Made by a program: the position numbers and the translations under genes
Shown here: positions 49,201-59,855 of the stretch, one piece after another
Layout of the letters: every line of letters starts with the position of its first letter
Numbering within the stretch: the first letter of the stretch is position 1
The notes under the pieces: model-generated
What the model was told of the DNA's origin: nothing
The model's input: the letters and a program-made list of their open reading frames with translations, nothing else
Databases searched by the model: none
Origin: Hanleya hanleyi
Taxonomy: Eukaryota > Mollusca > Polyplacophora > Lepidopleurida > Hanleyidae
Length of the DNA: 64,000 nucleotides
NCBI GenBank assembly: GCA_036873755.1
Contig: JAVTVY010018668.1
Location: 19,007 to 83,006 of the forward strand
Direction: 5' to 3'

Positions 49201-51939
49201 TTGTAATATTTTATCGCCATAGAGGAATCATGATTTTCGCTTCCAGAAAAAGTGCGGATTTTGGTCCTCCAGATATTCAATTCCGGACACGATTAACTCT
49301 GTAGTGGCAAGTGGGTGCGATCAACAAGCAATTGTTATATCCTCGTTTGGAGAAATGGTTACGTCCAGCAGGGTGATACTATAGATATCAGTTAGTAGAA
49401 AGGTAAGAAGAATTACCTTGCTGTCAAAATCGGGCGATCTTCCTTATAATAAAATTAGGGAGGGACCACTTTGTACGAAACCGTGGCAAGTGTGCAGTGC
49501 ACCCTAGAGTTGCAATTCCCGATATCGGAAATTCATTCCCGATATCGGAAATTCAATGACAATTTCCGATATCGGGAATTGCATTTCCGATATCGGAAAT
49601 TGAATTTCCGATATCGGGAATTCAATTTCCGATATCGGGAATTCAATTTCCGATATCGGGAATTGTCTCCGAATTTCCGATATCGGAAATTGCAATTTCC
49701 GTTATCGGAAATTGAATTTCCGATATCGAGAATTCAATTTCCGATATCGAAAATTCTAATTTCCGATATCGGGAATTGCAATTTCCGTTATCGGAAATTG
49801 AATTTCCGATATCGAGAATTCAATTTTCGATATCGGAAATTGAAGGTCATGAATTTCCGATATCGGGAATTTCTCGAATAAAAAGCACTTTGGCTTGCCA
49901 TAGTTATCATATGTAGATACGGAACATGTCACAATGAGCATTTTTTCGCTCTAAATATCATTCCAGCAAAGGTGGGGAGCGAAAAGGTGGGGCACGTTAT
50001 GTGTCATATTGGTCATTTCTTGTTAAAGAAAAGTTAATGTTAAACAACAGCTGTTCTCCCAGTGCCCTGCTCTGAGAGTCAAAGCAATCAATTGTATGTA
50101 CTATGTTCCCTATCAGTGCTGAGGCAATGCTCCTACAAGTATGAATTCTCGTTGATCCTGTCGAAAAGCATCATGGCACATGCACGGTCAGATTATACGC
50201 CCTATACGATAAACCTTTAGGGAACGGACATTCATATCTTGACGACCAACGATCGAAATTACCAACGATCGAAATTTGGTTCAAAGATAAACGAATCAGG
50301 ATATCCGTTTTTCGTGAAGTTGACAACTTCAAATGTATTCATTAATAAATATTAGGTCTATCTAATTTCACATTCAATATCAGTCAACTGAGAAGTGAGA
50401 CATATTGATGATGACGGGAGTGGCGGGTTTGTAATTCGTGATAAGGAAATGATGTATATATATATACATTATTGGTGTCTTCTGATAGACTGTTCCACGT
50501 TGATGTTTTCATCCGGGGGTTCTCTTTTGTATGTCAAATGTAAACTGGTTGACCGGCAGTTGAGGTGGACCAGTCCTCCAATTATCACTGTCAGGGCTGT
50601 ACTGGTCAATGTTGGTTTATACTGGCATCACACGAGGAATATAGTTTGCCTACATGTATATGGTGGAGTAAAGCAAGGTAAGCACTCCGCAGAATGACCA
50701 GCTATTCATTTTTGACTCAATATTTCGGTTTATTGTTCAAACTATCATCACCATCAAACCATAATCCTGATGATGGTTCGAGGAATATACCGCAATATTG
50801 AGCCGAAATGAATTGCTTATCATTCTTCAGAGAGCTTACCTCGCTTTATTGTACAAAGATAATCCGTGAGAATTCTAATATATGGTACAGCTGTAGTGAA
50901 TACGATATATCGTGGTATGTCATACGTTCGGCAATCTTCACAATGTCAAGGTTTCTATTTCACCGGCGAAACCTTGACCATCTTGCAAAGCAGACCTTGT
51001 TCCACCCACTTTCAGTCTGTTGTCAGATGATAATATGCCATGGTCGCGTAAAACAAGTAAATCTGATTGGTCAAATATCCACACGATGTTGCTATGATGA
51101 TTGGCTGAAATTTTCAATAGCGTTTTCCATGAACCACGGTTCATTCTCGTGTGTATCAGGGGAATCTAGGGTAGAGATACCTGGTTTTTTGAGAGGATAA
51201 CATTGGGTATGAGAATGCATTAAGCCAGAGGGAGTGTGTATTATCCAGGGCCAATTGATAGTGTATCGTGTAGGCCATAATGAATGTGAGTTAATCTCCT
51301 TATTGATCTATGCAGGCAATCGAGCTGTCCTGGAAGAAGGAGATCAAATTGTCTGGTAGAGACTGGGGCTGTTTGGATGTTCCTGGCAGTACAGGATCTC
51401 ATGTCATATTTTTTGGTTGTCACAGTGCCGGTTCCACTCAGCGTTTCAAATACAATCTCGTAAGTTTGTCATTTTCTAGTTGGTTATATACTGTAGTCAT
51501 TCCTTTCTGAAGAAATATAGTATATATAATAATAAACATTTTCCAATGTCATAAATCTCTCTAACCGATCACTCACTGAGCAGTAGACGGTACAGAAACA
51601 TACCTACAGGGCATGTTTTGTTTACCCAAAGAAAAAAAGGTCTTAATTCGACAATGAGATTTATACAGATATTGTCGACTTTACAGCCGATGATGGCGAT
51701 TAGTGCTATTGAAAACTGCTCTGATCGGCTCTATATTCAATCTTTTTCAGGAAACACATCAAATAGTTCATTATGGGACGGGTAGTTGTTTGCAAGCTTT
51801 GCCCGATTGTAAGGCAATCCGCTCTGCCCACTGTATTGCCCATAATGTTCATCAACAATGGGAGTTCCGTTCGCAGAATGATACAGCTCTTCGACTGTTG
51901 TGGGTCCATACCGGTCACCAGCTCGATCTCCTCACATGA
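34254..51939 (+). CDS. GALNT: Polypeptide N-acetylgalactosaminyltransferase (GALNT10-like), complete, 12 coding exons
   Basis: Transfers GalNAc from UDP-GalNAc to Ser/Thr, starting mucin-type O-glycans; a Golgi type II membrane enzyme. Exons: 34254-34526, 35578-35650, 37589-37721, 38883-39049, 42422-42610, 43064-43244, 43859-43976, 44603-44704, 45441-45662, 47567-47668, 51316-51459, 51751-51939. All junctions are AG/GT, phases agree, and the total is 630 codons plus TGA. Residues about 19-35 form the signal anchor. GT-A core: [18 protein letters not shown] (173-190), LVDD (208-211), catalytic DSH (264-266), [20 protein letters not shown] (368-374), and the metal-site His in CSRVGH (396). The R-type lectin domain covers about 487-630, with GCLDV and [16 protein letters not shown] and ARGAFDW favour the GALNT10-type group. 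Start chosen: the first of two ATGs ahead of the anchor. No key residue is missing. Confidence 0.95.
35740..36830. repeat. 40-bp minisatellite with 80-bp higher-order structure, in intron 2
   Basis: About 27 units of the type CATGAGAGACATGGTCTAAT + CAAGGACAGTTTAGATTATA. From about 35740 to 36410 two variants alternate (CATGAGAGACATGGTCTAAT and CATGATAGACAAGATCTGGT), an 80-bp dimer. From about 36420 on a third variant (ATGACCTGGCCAAGG) dominates as a monomer array. There are no unique spacers, so it is not CRISPR. Confidence 0.92.
37172..37349. mobile_element. Short inverted-repeat element in intron 2
   Basis: The left end GGCTTTTGTC and the right end GACAAAAGCC form inverted termini; a second shared block, CGTATACAT, lies about 25-30 bp inside each. 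About 178 bp. Target duplication not resolved. Confidence 0.5.
38275..38690. mobile_element. Foldback element in intron 3
   Basis: The left arm (38275-38365) carries CTTCATTTTATCCAGCCAAT and CTACGTTCCCACTTCGAAC. The right arm (38597-38690) carries their reverse complements. Arms of about 90 bp flank a spacer of about 230 bp. Confidence 0.75.
39905..40075. repeat. Dispersed repeat (copy C) in intron 4
   Basis: Matches 8427-8576 almost throughout, apart from a 12-bp gap after ACAAGCGTC. It extends further to GTTTCCTGCAAGAGAGAAGC, also seen at 63943-63965. Confidence 0.8.
40076..41329. other. Intron 4, no gene recognised
   Basis: May contain degraded downstream pol sequence of the Gypsy relic on the minus strand, but no RNase H or integrase motif could be established. 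Confidence 0.35.
41330..42060 (-). pseudogene. Ty3/Gypsy reverse-transcriptase relic in intron 4
   Basis: Minus-strand frames give [12 protein letters not shown], then [19 protein letters not shown] and [15 protein letters not shown], then (after a stop) [10 protein letters not shown] and [13 protein letters not shown], and further on [15 protein letters not shown]. This is the RT order F.T..GLYEF..MPFG, then the catalytic Asp box (YFEDIIVFS, one Asp replaced by Glu), then the linker to RNase H. Numerous stops and frame changes. No LTRs identified. Confidence 0.75.
44705..45440. other. Intron 8, nothing recognised
   Basis: AT-rich intronic sequence; no gene or repeat family could be supported. 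Confidence 0.4.
45663..47566. other. Intron 9, nothing coding recognised
   Basis: Contains a short (TTTA)n tract at about 45806-45829. The 98-residue plus frame at 47130-47426 has no family features. Confidence 0.45.
48536..49903. mobile_element. 1.37-kb DNA element with TTTCCGATATCGG satellite arms, in intron 10
   Basis: The ends CTATGGCAAGCCAAAGTGC (48536) and GCACTTTGGCTTGCCATAG (to 49903) are perfect inverted repeats, flanked on both sides by TTAT (48532-48535, 49904-49907). Each arm then carries an array of palindromic units TTTCCGATATCGGAAATT or GGGAATT variants (48568-48830 and 49510-49870). Beyond the arrays a further inverted block (CTAGGGGTGCATTCCACAC against CTAGGGTGCACTGCACAC) extends the arms to about 330-400 bp. 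The core (about 48880-49490) has no transposase. Long open frames made of [10 protein letters not shown] or RYRK-like peptides reflect the repeat and are not genes. Confidence 0.9.
50668..50854. mobile_element. Foldback element in intron 10
   Basis: The left arm reads GTAAAGCAAGGTAAGC and CTCAATATTTCGG; the right arm reads the inverse CCGCAATATTGAG and GCTTACCTCGCTTTATTGTAC. Arms are about 85 bp with a short loop at the CCATCATCAGG motif. Confidence 0.75.
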
Positions 51940-52042
51940 ATATAGCCTTGGCAAATGCGTCCAAAGGAGCCCCACACGGGGGCTTAACACAAGTGTTACA
52001 ACGCTTTTGCATTTCGCAAGTGCGTACATATGCACACGTTTA

Positions 52043-52477
52043 GGGGGCAAGGGTACCCAATGTTACCTGTATGACGCATTGATACAACTGGCGAGTGCGT
52101 TAAAAAATATTGCATTGTCTCATATTATCTTGAAAAAATACAACTGAGAAAACTTATTCATGGTCCCTTTATTTTTTGGCTGGTTTGTTCTTGGTCCCTT
52201 TATTTTTTGGCTGGTTGCCTTTAGAGTCATTCAGTAAACTGGGGAGTGACACCTAGCAAACTGTATACTGTTTACCTATATTAGTTTGGCCTACAAAATG
52301 ATGACTGTTGAAAATCTATGATCATCGCCCCGCCCCCCCGGTCAAAGTGAATATTGAATAAGTATCAGAGTAACAATATCCTACAGACAAGATTGCTATT
52401 CGTTCTCAATTGCGTACTGCTAATAAGGAATTTTGAGGCAGTTGACTGCTAAAGGAGATGCTCGGTACCCTTGCCCC
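52043..52477. mobile_element. 435-bp inverted-repeat element flanked by TTA, just downstream of GALNT
   Basis: The left end GGGGGCAAGGGTACC and right end GGTACCCTTGCCCC are inverted, with TTA on both sides (52040-52042, 52478-52480), as for PIF/Harbinger-type elements. It starts 104 bp after the GALNT stop codon, so it probably lies in the 3' UTR. A 32-33-bp direct duplication (GGTCCCTTTATTTTTTGGCT) lies inside at 52162-52215. Confidence 0.7.
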
Positions 52478-53387
52478 TTAAAGTGTTACAAACTGTACTG
52501 TTTTTTTATAACATCTCAATAACTTTAGCAACATAAAACTACGAGATTTACAAGACAATATATTGTTTAAAATTACCTGAAACGACGATTACTGCAGATT
52601 TAATGGGTCTTCTCCGGACGAGATCTACAGTGGTGTTTAGCTTTTATGCCGGACCTTGTTTACAGTGTTGCTTGTGATCGCCGACAACGCAATGTCATGC
52701 CCAAGAAGTGAATCTTTGGAAGATATTTAGTCACTGCTATTGTGCAATATTTCAACATTCAATATTTCAAATGTATTTCTGTTGTGCTCAATGGACTTTA
52801 ACGTCATGAAATCATGAGGACGGACTTGTGTGGAATGATCATTACGTTTCTGATTGATACCGGCATATCAACTTAGTTATATAGACACTAGGATTGAGCG
52901 GTCTTGTATGCGGGTGTGCAGCTAGATGGGCGTTATATTATGGTTCATAATTATACGCTGGGAAATTGTATCCCATGAAAATGTGTGCCTCTATTCGAGC
53001 TCAAATTTTGCACATGTCGTTTTATTGTGAGAACTATGAACACGATCATCATACATGTATATATTATTGGAAAGATTTCTACGGGATTTTAAGTATATAT
53101 GAATATATTAATTACGAGATGAATGCCTATGAAGTTATTTCAATTTAATTGCTTGTCTTTAAAATGATTCTCTATTTCCAAACGTTTATTTTTCCGAATT
53201 GTATATTAAATTGTTAATTATTTCAACACAGTATTGATGCCCCCATATATTTTTCTGTTGAATGATATGTGTTTTCAATCGAACAAAATTCGATAAAATG
53301 CAATGATCACACTTAGAACACTAACATCTCAGCAATCAGAGCAATCATGTATAACGGAGGCACCACTTTTTTCTTTGCCTAATTAAG
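52478..53387. other. No gene recognised
   Basis: Downstream flank of GALNT. No clear AATAAA close to its stop codon; the plus frame at 52966-53148 has no family features. Confidence 0.4.
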
Positions 53388-53558
53388 AAATAATTCCTTG
53401 TTTACTGTAGTAAAACACCTAAAATCGATCGGGCTGCAACAAGATGAGTCTAAGTTTTGTCACGAAGGCCGTAGGCCTGAGTGATCAAACGTGAAGACTC
53501 ATCCTGTTGCAGCCCGATCTTTTTTAGGTGTTTTACCACAGTAAACAAGGAATTATTT
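53388..53558. mobile_element. 171-bp foldback element
   Basis: The left arm AAATAATTCCTTGTTTACTG ... AAACACCTAAAA and GGGCTGCAACA is mirrored on the right. Arms are about 65-70 bp around a loop of about 35 bp. Confidence 0.8.
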
Positions 53559-54639
53559 CTATTCTACCATGCTGAAAACGGCATAACGTGGAGATGTTTC
53601 CTGAAAAGAACGATATTCTCGTGTATTTAAAACTGTATTAACACCCCTATACCCGACAAAAAATGCTTTGGCCTGCCAATTAATCAAAGCAAGTAAAACC
53701 TGCAAGTCGCGTGCATGAAATCGACACGGGTTGGGGAGTCCACAGTATGACAGCTATAGGGGCGTGTTAGAACGCCATCAACGATCAAAATGATGCAAGC
53801 GTGACCCTTGGTTTTGTGAAATTCTCCCGTCATCCAATGATTGGACTGTGTACCTATCAAACGTTCAAAAAGGTTTAATGACATCAACAACTTTGAATAA
53901 ATCTCCGCGGGAAAAAAGTGTTCTGCAGCTTTAATTGACTCCATGATGTACGGCAAAAGTATGTACAAGAAGATAAGACAGTCGATAAATTTTGATATCC
54001 ATTTCGATCCTATTACCCTTCTGGGCGAGTTTAACTGGACACGCGAAGAAAATTATGACGTAGGATCTATTGGAATTAGACCCACCTGGGCTTCCTTCTT
54101 TACATGTAATAATGTTATTTGGTAAAATACATGGGGTGTGGTAGAATTCAGTATAACTATGCCACTCCCCTTAATATAACTCCCCATGGTGGATACTTTT
54201 CCCATGAATTAACGGTTTTATTTTTAAAACTGGTGAAATAAATGGACAGTGTTTGTGTGAAACAAGTATGAATTACCAGCATAGAGAAACTCCCCTCAAT
54301 CAGGGACACATTTTTGTTGTCACTCTTAATAAGAGTTTGAAGATTAAAATTGCACCTAAGCAAACATTTATTCACCAAAATAACTTCACACTGAGAAAGA
54401 ATCGATGCAGAAATTCAACCAGCATATATTCAGGTAATGGTGGAAATCATTTTCTCGAAACTCTTTGTTTCTGGTATATTTTTGGTTATAGTTAATATAG
54501 TATGTCCATGGTCTCATTAATGGGGGTCATCTGCCATATCATGTTGTAGATCATTCTTAATAAAATATTTCATTATTGTACACATGCTCATGGTCAATTG
54601 AACGTATTTTGGTGATAAATTGTTGTCCGTTTTTACCCC
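53559..54639. other. No gene recognised
   Basis: Open frames at 53684-53968 (minus), 53943-54125 (plus) and 54253-54495 (plus) have no recognised family and no convincing splice context. Confidence 0.4.
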
Positions 54640-55345
54640 TCGGGCAAATTTTGCCCCAAGGGTATTGTCGTCGTCAGCGTCATCTGCCTGTCCGTCTGTC
54701 TGTCTGTGGACACGAAATCTCAAGAAGGATTACAGCCAGGCATTTTAAATGCATACCACATATGCATCTGGTGAAAGGTCAGAAGCCTATTGAAAATGAC
54801 TGACCTTGACGTAATTTCTCAAGGTCAAATTCTAATATTTGCTATATTTTTTTAAGGATTAAAGCTAAGGTCTCCAAATTCATATTACATATGCAACTGG
54901 TGATTGACTAGAAGCCTATCCCAGTTAACTGACCTAGACCTATTTTTTCAAGGTCATATACTGTTTTCTATGATATAACATAAAAAATATAGCTAGGCTT
55001 TCCAAATTAATACTCTGGGTACAGCTTTCGATGGTACAGAGGTGCTGAAGATGATTGACTTTGACCTATTTTATCCAGGTCAGATTCTATTTATTATAAT
55101 ATTTCATGAAGGATTATATCTACATTTATACTTTTTATACAAATTTATACTATTCATGCCAGGACCGTAAGTCTATTGAATATCACTGAACTTGACCTAT
55201 TTTCTAAAGGTCAAATTGTATATGTTAAGTCTAAAATCTGAATTCAGGTTCCATATGCAATTAAGTTAGAGAAGATCAGAAAAGTGTTGAAGATGACTGA
55301 CCTAAATCTATATTTCCAAGCTCCAATTTCTTAATTTGATTATGA
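54640..55345. repeat. Diverged tandem repeat of 115-135 bp carrying TGACC(T)TTGACC...AAGGTCA
   Basis: Five units are centred near 54801, 54930, 55057, 55187 and 55300. Each has TGAC(C/T)T.GACCTATTTT followed by a CAAGGTCA-type half-site, so each contains inverted AGGTCA words, then an AT-rich segment. A CT/GTCTGT-rich leader with GGGCAAATTTTGCCC lies at 54640-54710. It resembles a repeat type seen in invertebrate genomes. Confidence 0.7.
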
Positions 55346-55702
55346 GCTATACAGAAGAGTATATTTAGAGCTACACATTTGGTCATATTCTACCAGAATC
55401 TAAGCGTTAAAAATTCCCATCAATTAGGGCCTTGACATAAGCTGACCTGGCTGAACTTCCTATGTATTACTAAAATGAGAGAACTAGTCAGCCTTACTTG
55501 ATCAGATTTTTGTTAACCTGGATGATATTGTCAAATTTCTAAAAATGCAACGCATGATTGCTGAGTGTAGACAATAACTGATAGCCGAGGGGTATTGAAG
55601 CCTACTGGGCTATTTTTCCTCTATACCTCAGAAGGCTTTTTTACGACAAAATATAATTTTGAAAAAATTGGAACACGACCCAGACGATATATTATAACAT
55701 CT

Positions 55703-57976
55703 TTATTTCATGACTATAATTTTTGCCGGACCAACTTTCGAAGAATTCACGTTTCCCTTCTGCAATATTTTAGAATCTGGATTAAAAATTGATGGAGGGA
55801 TTCGGCGATGTATCCTCGGCCTCCTTCTGAGAATTTTGGACTTTTCTGTGACGGCTGGTATAAATTTCCACCGATTATTTTCCAACCATTTATTTTCAGA
55901 CGTGTACCATAAATGTCCTGGTGGTATTGGTGTTTTTATTGAAAGATATTTCTCTAGCTGGCTCGGCTCTTTGACGATATTCCACCTGGAATAATCCCGC
56001 AGGCGTGTCGGTTTTGGACACTTTGGGAAGTATACCATCGATCCAGTTGACGATGCAGTCAAACATCTGCCTGTATTTTTGTGCATGACAGTTCTCGTCA
56101 TCTGGGGAAATACATATAGTCAAGAGTTAAAGATATAAGGAAGGAAGGACGTGCGACACCGTACATTAACAAATGTTCTACCAAGTCAAAAAGCTGATGA
56201 ATTATATTGAAGTTTTAGGACTCAGTTTTGTTGGGGAGACTTTCAACAATACCACTATCCAATCTTATTCTATGATTGCCACGTTTTTGGAAAGATTTTG
56301 GCCAAATTAACCAATAAGCCATTTCCATGCGAATCTCTGCCCTACGTGTCCGCGAACACACTGCACGTCAGTGTAATCACGTCAGTGCAATCTCCCAATA
56401 TTCTAACATATTGATTATTTAAATTAATCCGGCATTATAACATACATGCTAATGAATACCCCGACTTGAAGCGTTTACGTTTGCGTGTCCGAACATGCCT
56501 GAACCTTTTCTGGAAAAGAAGCCAAACCTCCAAACAGGGTTGTCTCCCTGTTGACATGGCTTCGTTCGTTCCTACTACGCCATGATGTCTCTCAATAAAC
56601 TTACATGTACACTCTGGGATCACACGGCTCCATGGGTCGTACGTCTCTATCCGGCAATAAAACAACCCCTTCCCACTCTCAGCCCACTGGTTTTATCGAT
56701 TTCGGCAAAGTGTTTGATTGCCGTGAAGAGCTGATCCGTCTGAAATCAGTCTTCAAACATCAAAGGTCGGTTGAATTTCTCCATACGGGTCACTTGGTCG
56801 GCCATATCGCAGTGTGTTGATCACGTGACCCGTACGATTATCATGGCGGTAAAGACGAGGAATTCAACCGACCGTTGATGTTTGAAGACTGATTCCAGAC
56901 GTATCAGCTCTTCACAGCAATCAAACACTTTGCCGAAATCGATAAAACCAGTGGACTGAGAGTGGGGAGGGGTTGTTTTATTGCCGGATAGAGCCGTACG
57001 ATCGATGGAGTCGTGTGATCCCGAAGTGTGCATGTAAGTTCCTTGAGAGGCATCATGGCGTAGTAGGAACGAACGAAGCCATGTCAACTTGGCTAGTTCG
57101 GAGGTTGAGAAAAACAAGAACCAAAATTCATGTTCATTCAACAGTTAATAGAATAGTCGTCAATGGTGTCATAAAACTAATTATACCCCGTTTCTCGCTT
57201 TTAAATGGTTATACCGGTAGTTTTCATGCATATTATGTAATTGGAAGACTTACATTGTCGTACGTCCAAACCTGATCAGATATCAGACTAGAACAGGGCT
57301 CAAAACTCAAACGATTTTTTCCATTTTGTGCTACACACATCGGGGACTTCCCTGGTATCATAATACGACCATCACTTGTAAGGTATAGACTTTGCGTCTG
57401 AATGATAAAACAATATCAAAGAAAAGCATTCTGCATACATAATGTTTTCATCCACTTCTGATAATATATATCTATAGAGAGAACAATAGCTATCGCGCTG
57501 ATATCGTCCCCTAATTGATCAGACAACTCGCACCTTTCGCCGTTCGTTACCAACTCATAAATAATCCCTTACACAGTACACACTGGTTCTGGAAAAGGTC
57601 ATCATACATTCATATAGCTTCCAGGGGCCAATGCATTGTCTAGTTACCCATGGCTCCGCCCATTCGTCCACTCGGTGTACATAATCAATATATACATCGC
57701 TCGTCCTTCCATTCGCTAGCGAATCGTTCATCCGCCTTTGTATTCAACACTCTATCCGTCTGGTCGTTCGTCAATACGCCAGTCCATACATCTTCTTATC
57801 TATTCCTGAATGAGATATCACTTAACTCAGAATACCCTACCGATATTTTAGACGAAGAAGTAACAATTTCAAAATACCTGACGATTGCTATCTGGAAACT
57901 CACAGGATGCCATGGTAATTGATTGTTTGTACAAGGTCACCACTGAAGCACACATCTTAATATGGAGGTTCTGTAT
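55703..57976 (-). CDS. GALNT: Second GALNT-family gene, three 3'-terminal exons (R-type lectin domain), partial
   Basis: Exons on the minus strand are 57976-57878 (99 nt, after TTGCAG, donor CAG/GTATTT), 57397-57254 (144 nt, after ATTCAG, donor GTAAGT) and 56101-55703 (399 nt, after CCCCAG, stop TAA). All phases are 0. The translation has IQNLHIKMC, then LYLTSDGRIM, KSPMCVAQN and SDQVWTYDN, then HKNTGRCLTASSTGSMVYF and SRWNIVKE: the three repeats of a ricin-type beta-trefoil carbohydrate-binding domain. Boundaries and the 144-nt middle exon equal exons 10-12 of the GALNT gene at 34254-51939, so it is read as the C-terminus of a paralogue. About 85 basic, Pro-rich residues follow the lectin fold. 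AATAAA overlaps the stop codon. The catalytic exons are not in the window. Another lectin-bearing protein is less likely. Confidence 0.8.
56550..57088. mobile_element. 539-bp foldback element in the last intron of the second GALNT gene
   Basis: Begins GTTGACATGGCTTCGTTCG and ends with its inverse. Arms of about 235 bp share TTTATCGATTTCGGCAAAGT and GACTGA/TCAGTC landmarks; the loop has ACGGGTCAC and GTGACCCGT, a further internal inverted pair. Mirror open frames on both strands (CRIE.YD.WSRVIP) are a result of the palindrome. Confidence 0.8.
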
Positions 57977-59149
57977 CTGCAATATATACATAGGACATCA
58001 CCTGGCATATTGATAGGCTACATTGATATACTATATACCAACGTTCTCATTTACAGTGGTAAAAACATTCTGTGCACAAGGAGCTTTGGTGTGCAGGCTG
58101 AATCAATGGGAATTAAATTATGTACAAATACGCTAATTCGGTTGTAATTAACTCACATTATGCACCGACAGGAATTCAAGACAGGCGCTATTAAACTATC
58201 AACACGCGCTCTGTTTTCCTACGCGTGCTATTTCAGAGATATGTCTAGCCAACATTGAAACCTGAGGAAGTGTAAGGAGTAGGGTGTTGAGATTTTAACT
58301 CTGGTTGTCTCAAAAAAAAATTTGGTATTGTGGTGGCGGGACACGGACTAACTTAATGGTCGAATAATGCCGATGTAAAAGGCTCAGGGGACACTTTCAT
58401 CAAACTTCGTACGCAACATTTTTGCGTATATTTTGCGTATTCAACTCCGTAAATCAAAATGGACTTTCACTAAACTTCGTACGGTACGAATTTGCGTAAA
58501 TCTGTGCGTAAATCTACGGCAGCTTCTGAGGTGGCGTACGAAAATTTTCTTGCGTAAATTCGGTTTGTTTACACCACGTGACTTTCGGCGATGAACGTAC
58601 AACCTCATGACCTGCCGTTTTCGGTTAAATACCTTTCAAGTTGACTTTCAAGTTATCGCACTGACAATCTACATTCCGTGTCTTTGTGTAGATCTCAGTT
58701 TCATTAAAATGGGAACCAGCCGTATGTGAAGAATGCATCAAGACTATGTCATAGGTGGCGAAAACTGGCCTCTGGGTCAAGTTTTAATGGCAAAGAAGCA
58801 AATTCGCTTCTTTCTTTCGTCAATAAATTAATAGGCGAGTCCCGGTATGCAGATACATTTCAAATCACTGGTGTGAAAGTTCTCCTGGGCTAAACACAGA
58901 CACACAGTAGACATCAAGAGTTAAATACCAAATACCCTGATTATCAAATCGTAATTTTTGCTAGATTTTCGCACTGGCAGAGTTTTGCATGATCAGAGAC
59001 GACACTGTAACATGCATTTTCATGCACAACTATAGGCTGGTTTGGATATTATTATTTAAATATCAGACCGTATAATTTTGCCGAGGCATGAGACTTGAAT
59101 ATATCCACCCGGACGGTATAATATTTGTTTCATATTTTCTAGCCTACCA
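57977..59149. other. No gene recognised; intron of the second GALNT gene if it continues upstream
   Basis: At 58395-58500 a TTTCA..AAACTTCGTACG phrase occurs twice, 67 bp apart. The FKWF- and WMDEY-type exon expected next was looked for on the minus strand and not found. Confidence 0.4.
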
Positions 59150-59855
59150 CAGGGGCGTCACTAGGATTTCAAAAGGGGGGGTGCGAATGTTTTCAATTTC
59201 CAAGGGCGGATGTAGTGAAAGTTCATAGGGGGGTCGACAATCACAGCCCAACAGGCGAAGGTGCAGGGCCGCCTAGGCCCCGGAAGCTCCGGGGTCATAG
59301 ATCTAAGTGTTTCCCGGATATAAATCTGAACATAATGTATGCAGATTCATGGTCCTTTCTTCACGTTTTTTTCGCATTTATAAGAACACATCGATGTTGT
59401 GAAAAATCACACCACACCACACCTGAATCCATTTGACTTTCTAGTTATATTTAACACATACAAAACAATGACCTTTACGCCATGGAACATTAGAAACCAA
59501 TACTAGTACCAATATGAATGATTTACACAAAGCTAAAATACGCGAATCATGTCAGCTAGACCAACAGGTCCTAGGTTGCCGGAGATGCTCCCCCATAGAT
59601 CCGCCCTTGATTTCCCATTTTTCACCATCTCAGGAATGCGCACCAAGGGCGCGCGTTTCTAGGGGCGCCGGGGGGGGGGGGGGGGTGCCCCCGCCGGAAA
59701 ATTAGGATTTTTTTTACGCTTTTCCCTGCATTTTAGCGTATTTTAATGCTAAACTGGGATTTTATATCTTACGTAATTGTCGTATTTCCAATCTACGGAC
59801 AAAAAGGGGGTGCGTTCGCACCACACGCACCATGGGTAGCGACGCCCTTGTACCA
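59150..59855. mobile_element. Probable inverted-repeat element
   Basis: The left end CAGGGGCGTCACTAGG and right end TAGCGACGCCCTTG are inverted, and TACCA occurs next to both ends. The interior has long G runs (59672-59688) and GGGGGTGCG on both sides. Superfamily undetermined (hAT-like ends but a 5-bp flank match). Confidence 0.5.

Noticed and set aside
48568..49870. Open frames with repeated [16 protein letters not shown] peptides
   Set aside because: Direct translation of the CGATATCG satellite; no start context and present on both strands.
55896..56123. Alternative minus-strand frame (DENCHAQKY and on) as the coding frame of the last exon
   Set aside because: It is open but lacks family features; the overlapping frame has R-type lectin motifs and fits the phase of the two preceding exons.
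56435..57275. Similar frames on opposite strands (CRIE.YD.WSRVIP) as duplicated genes
   Set aside because: They are the two arms of one foldback element.
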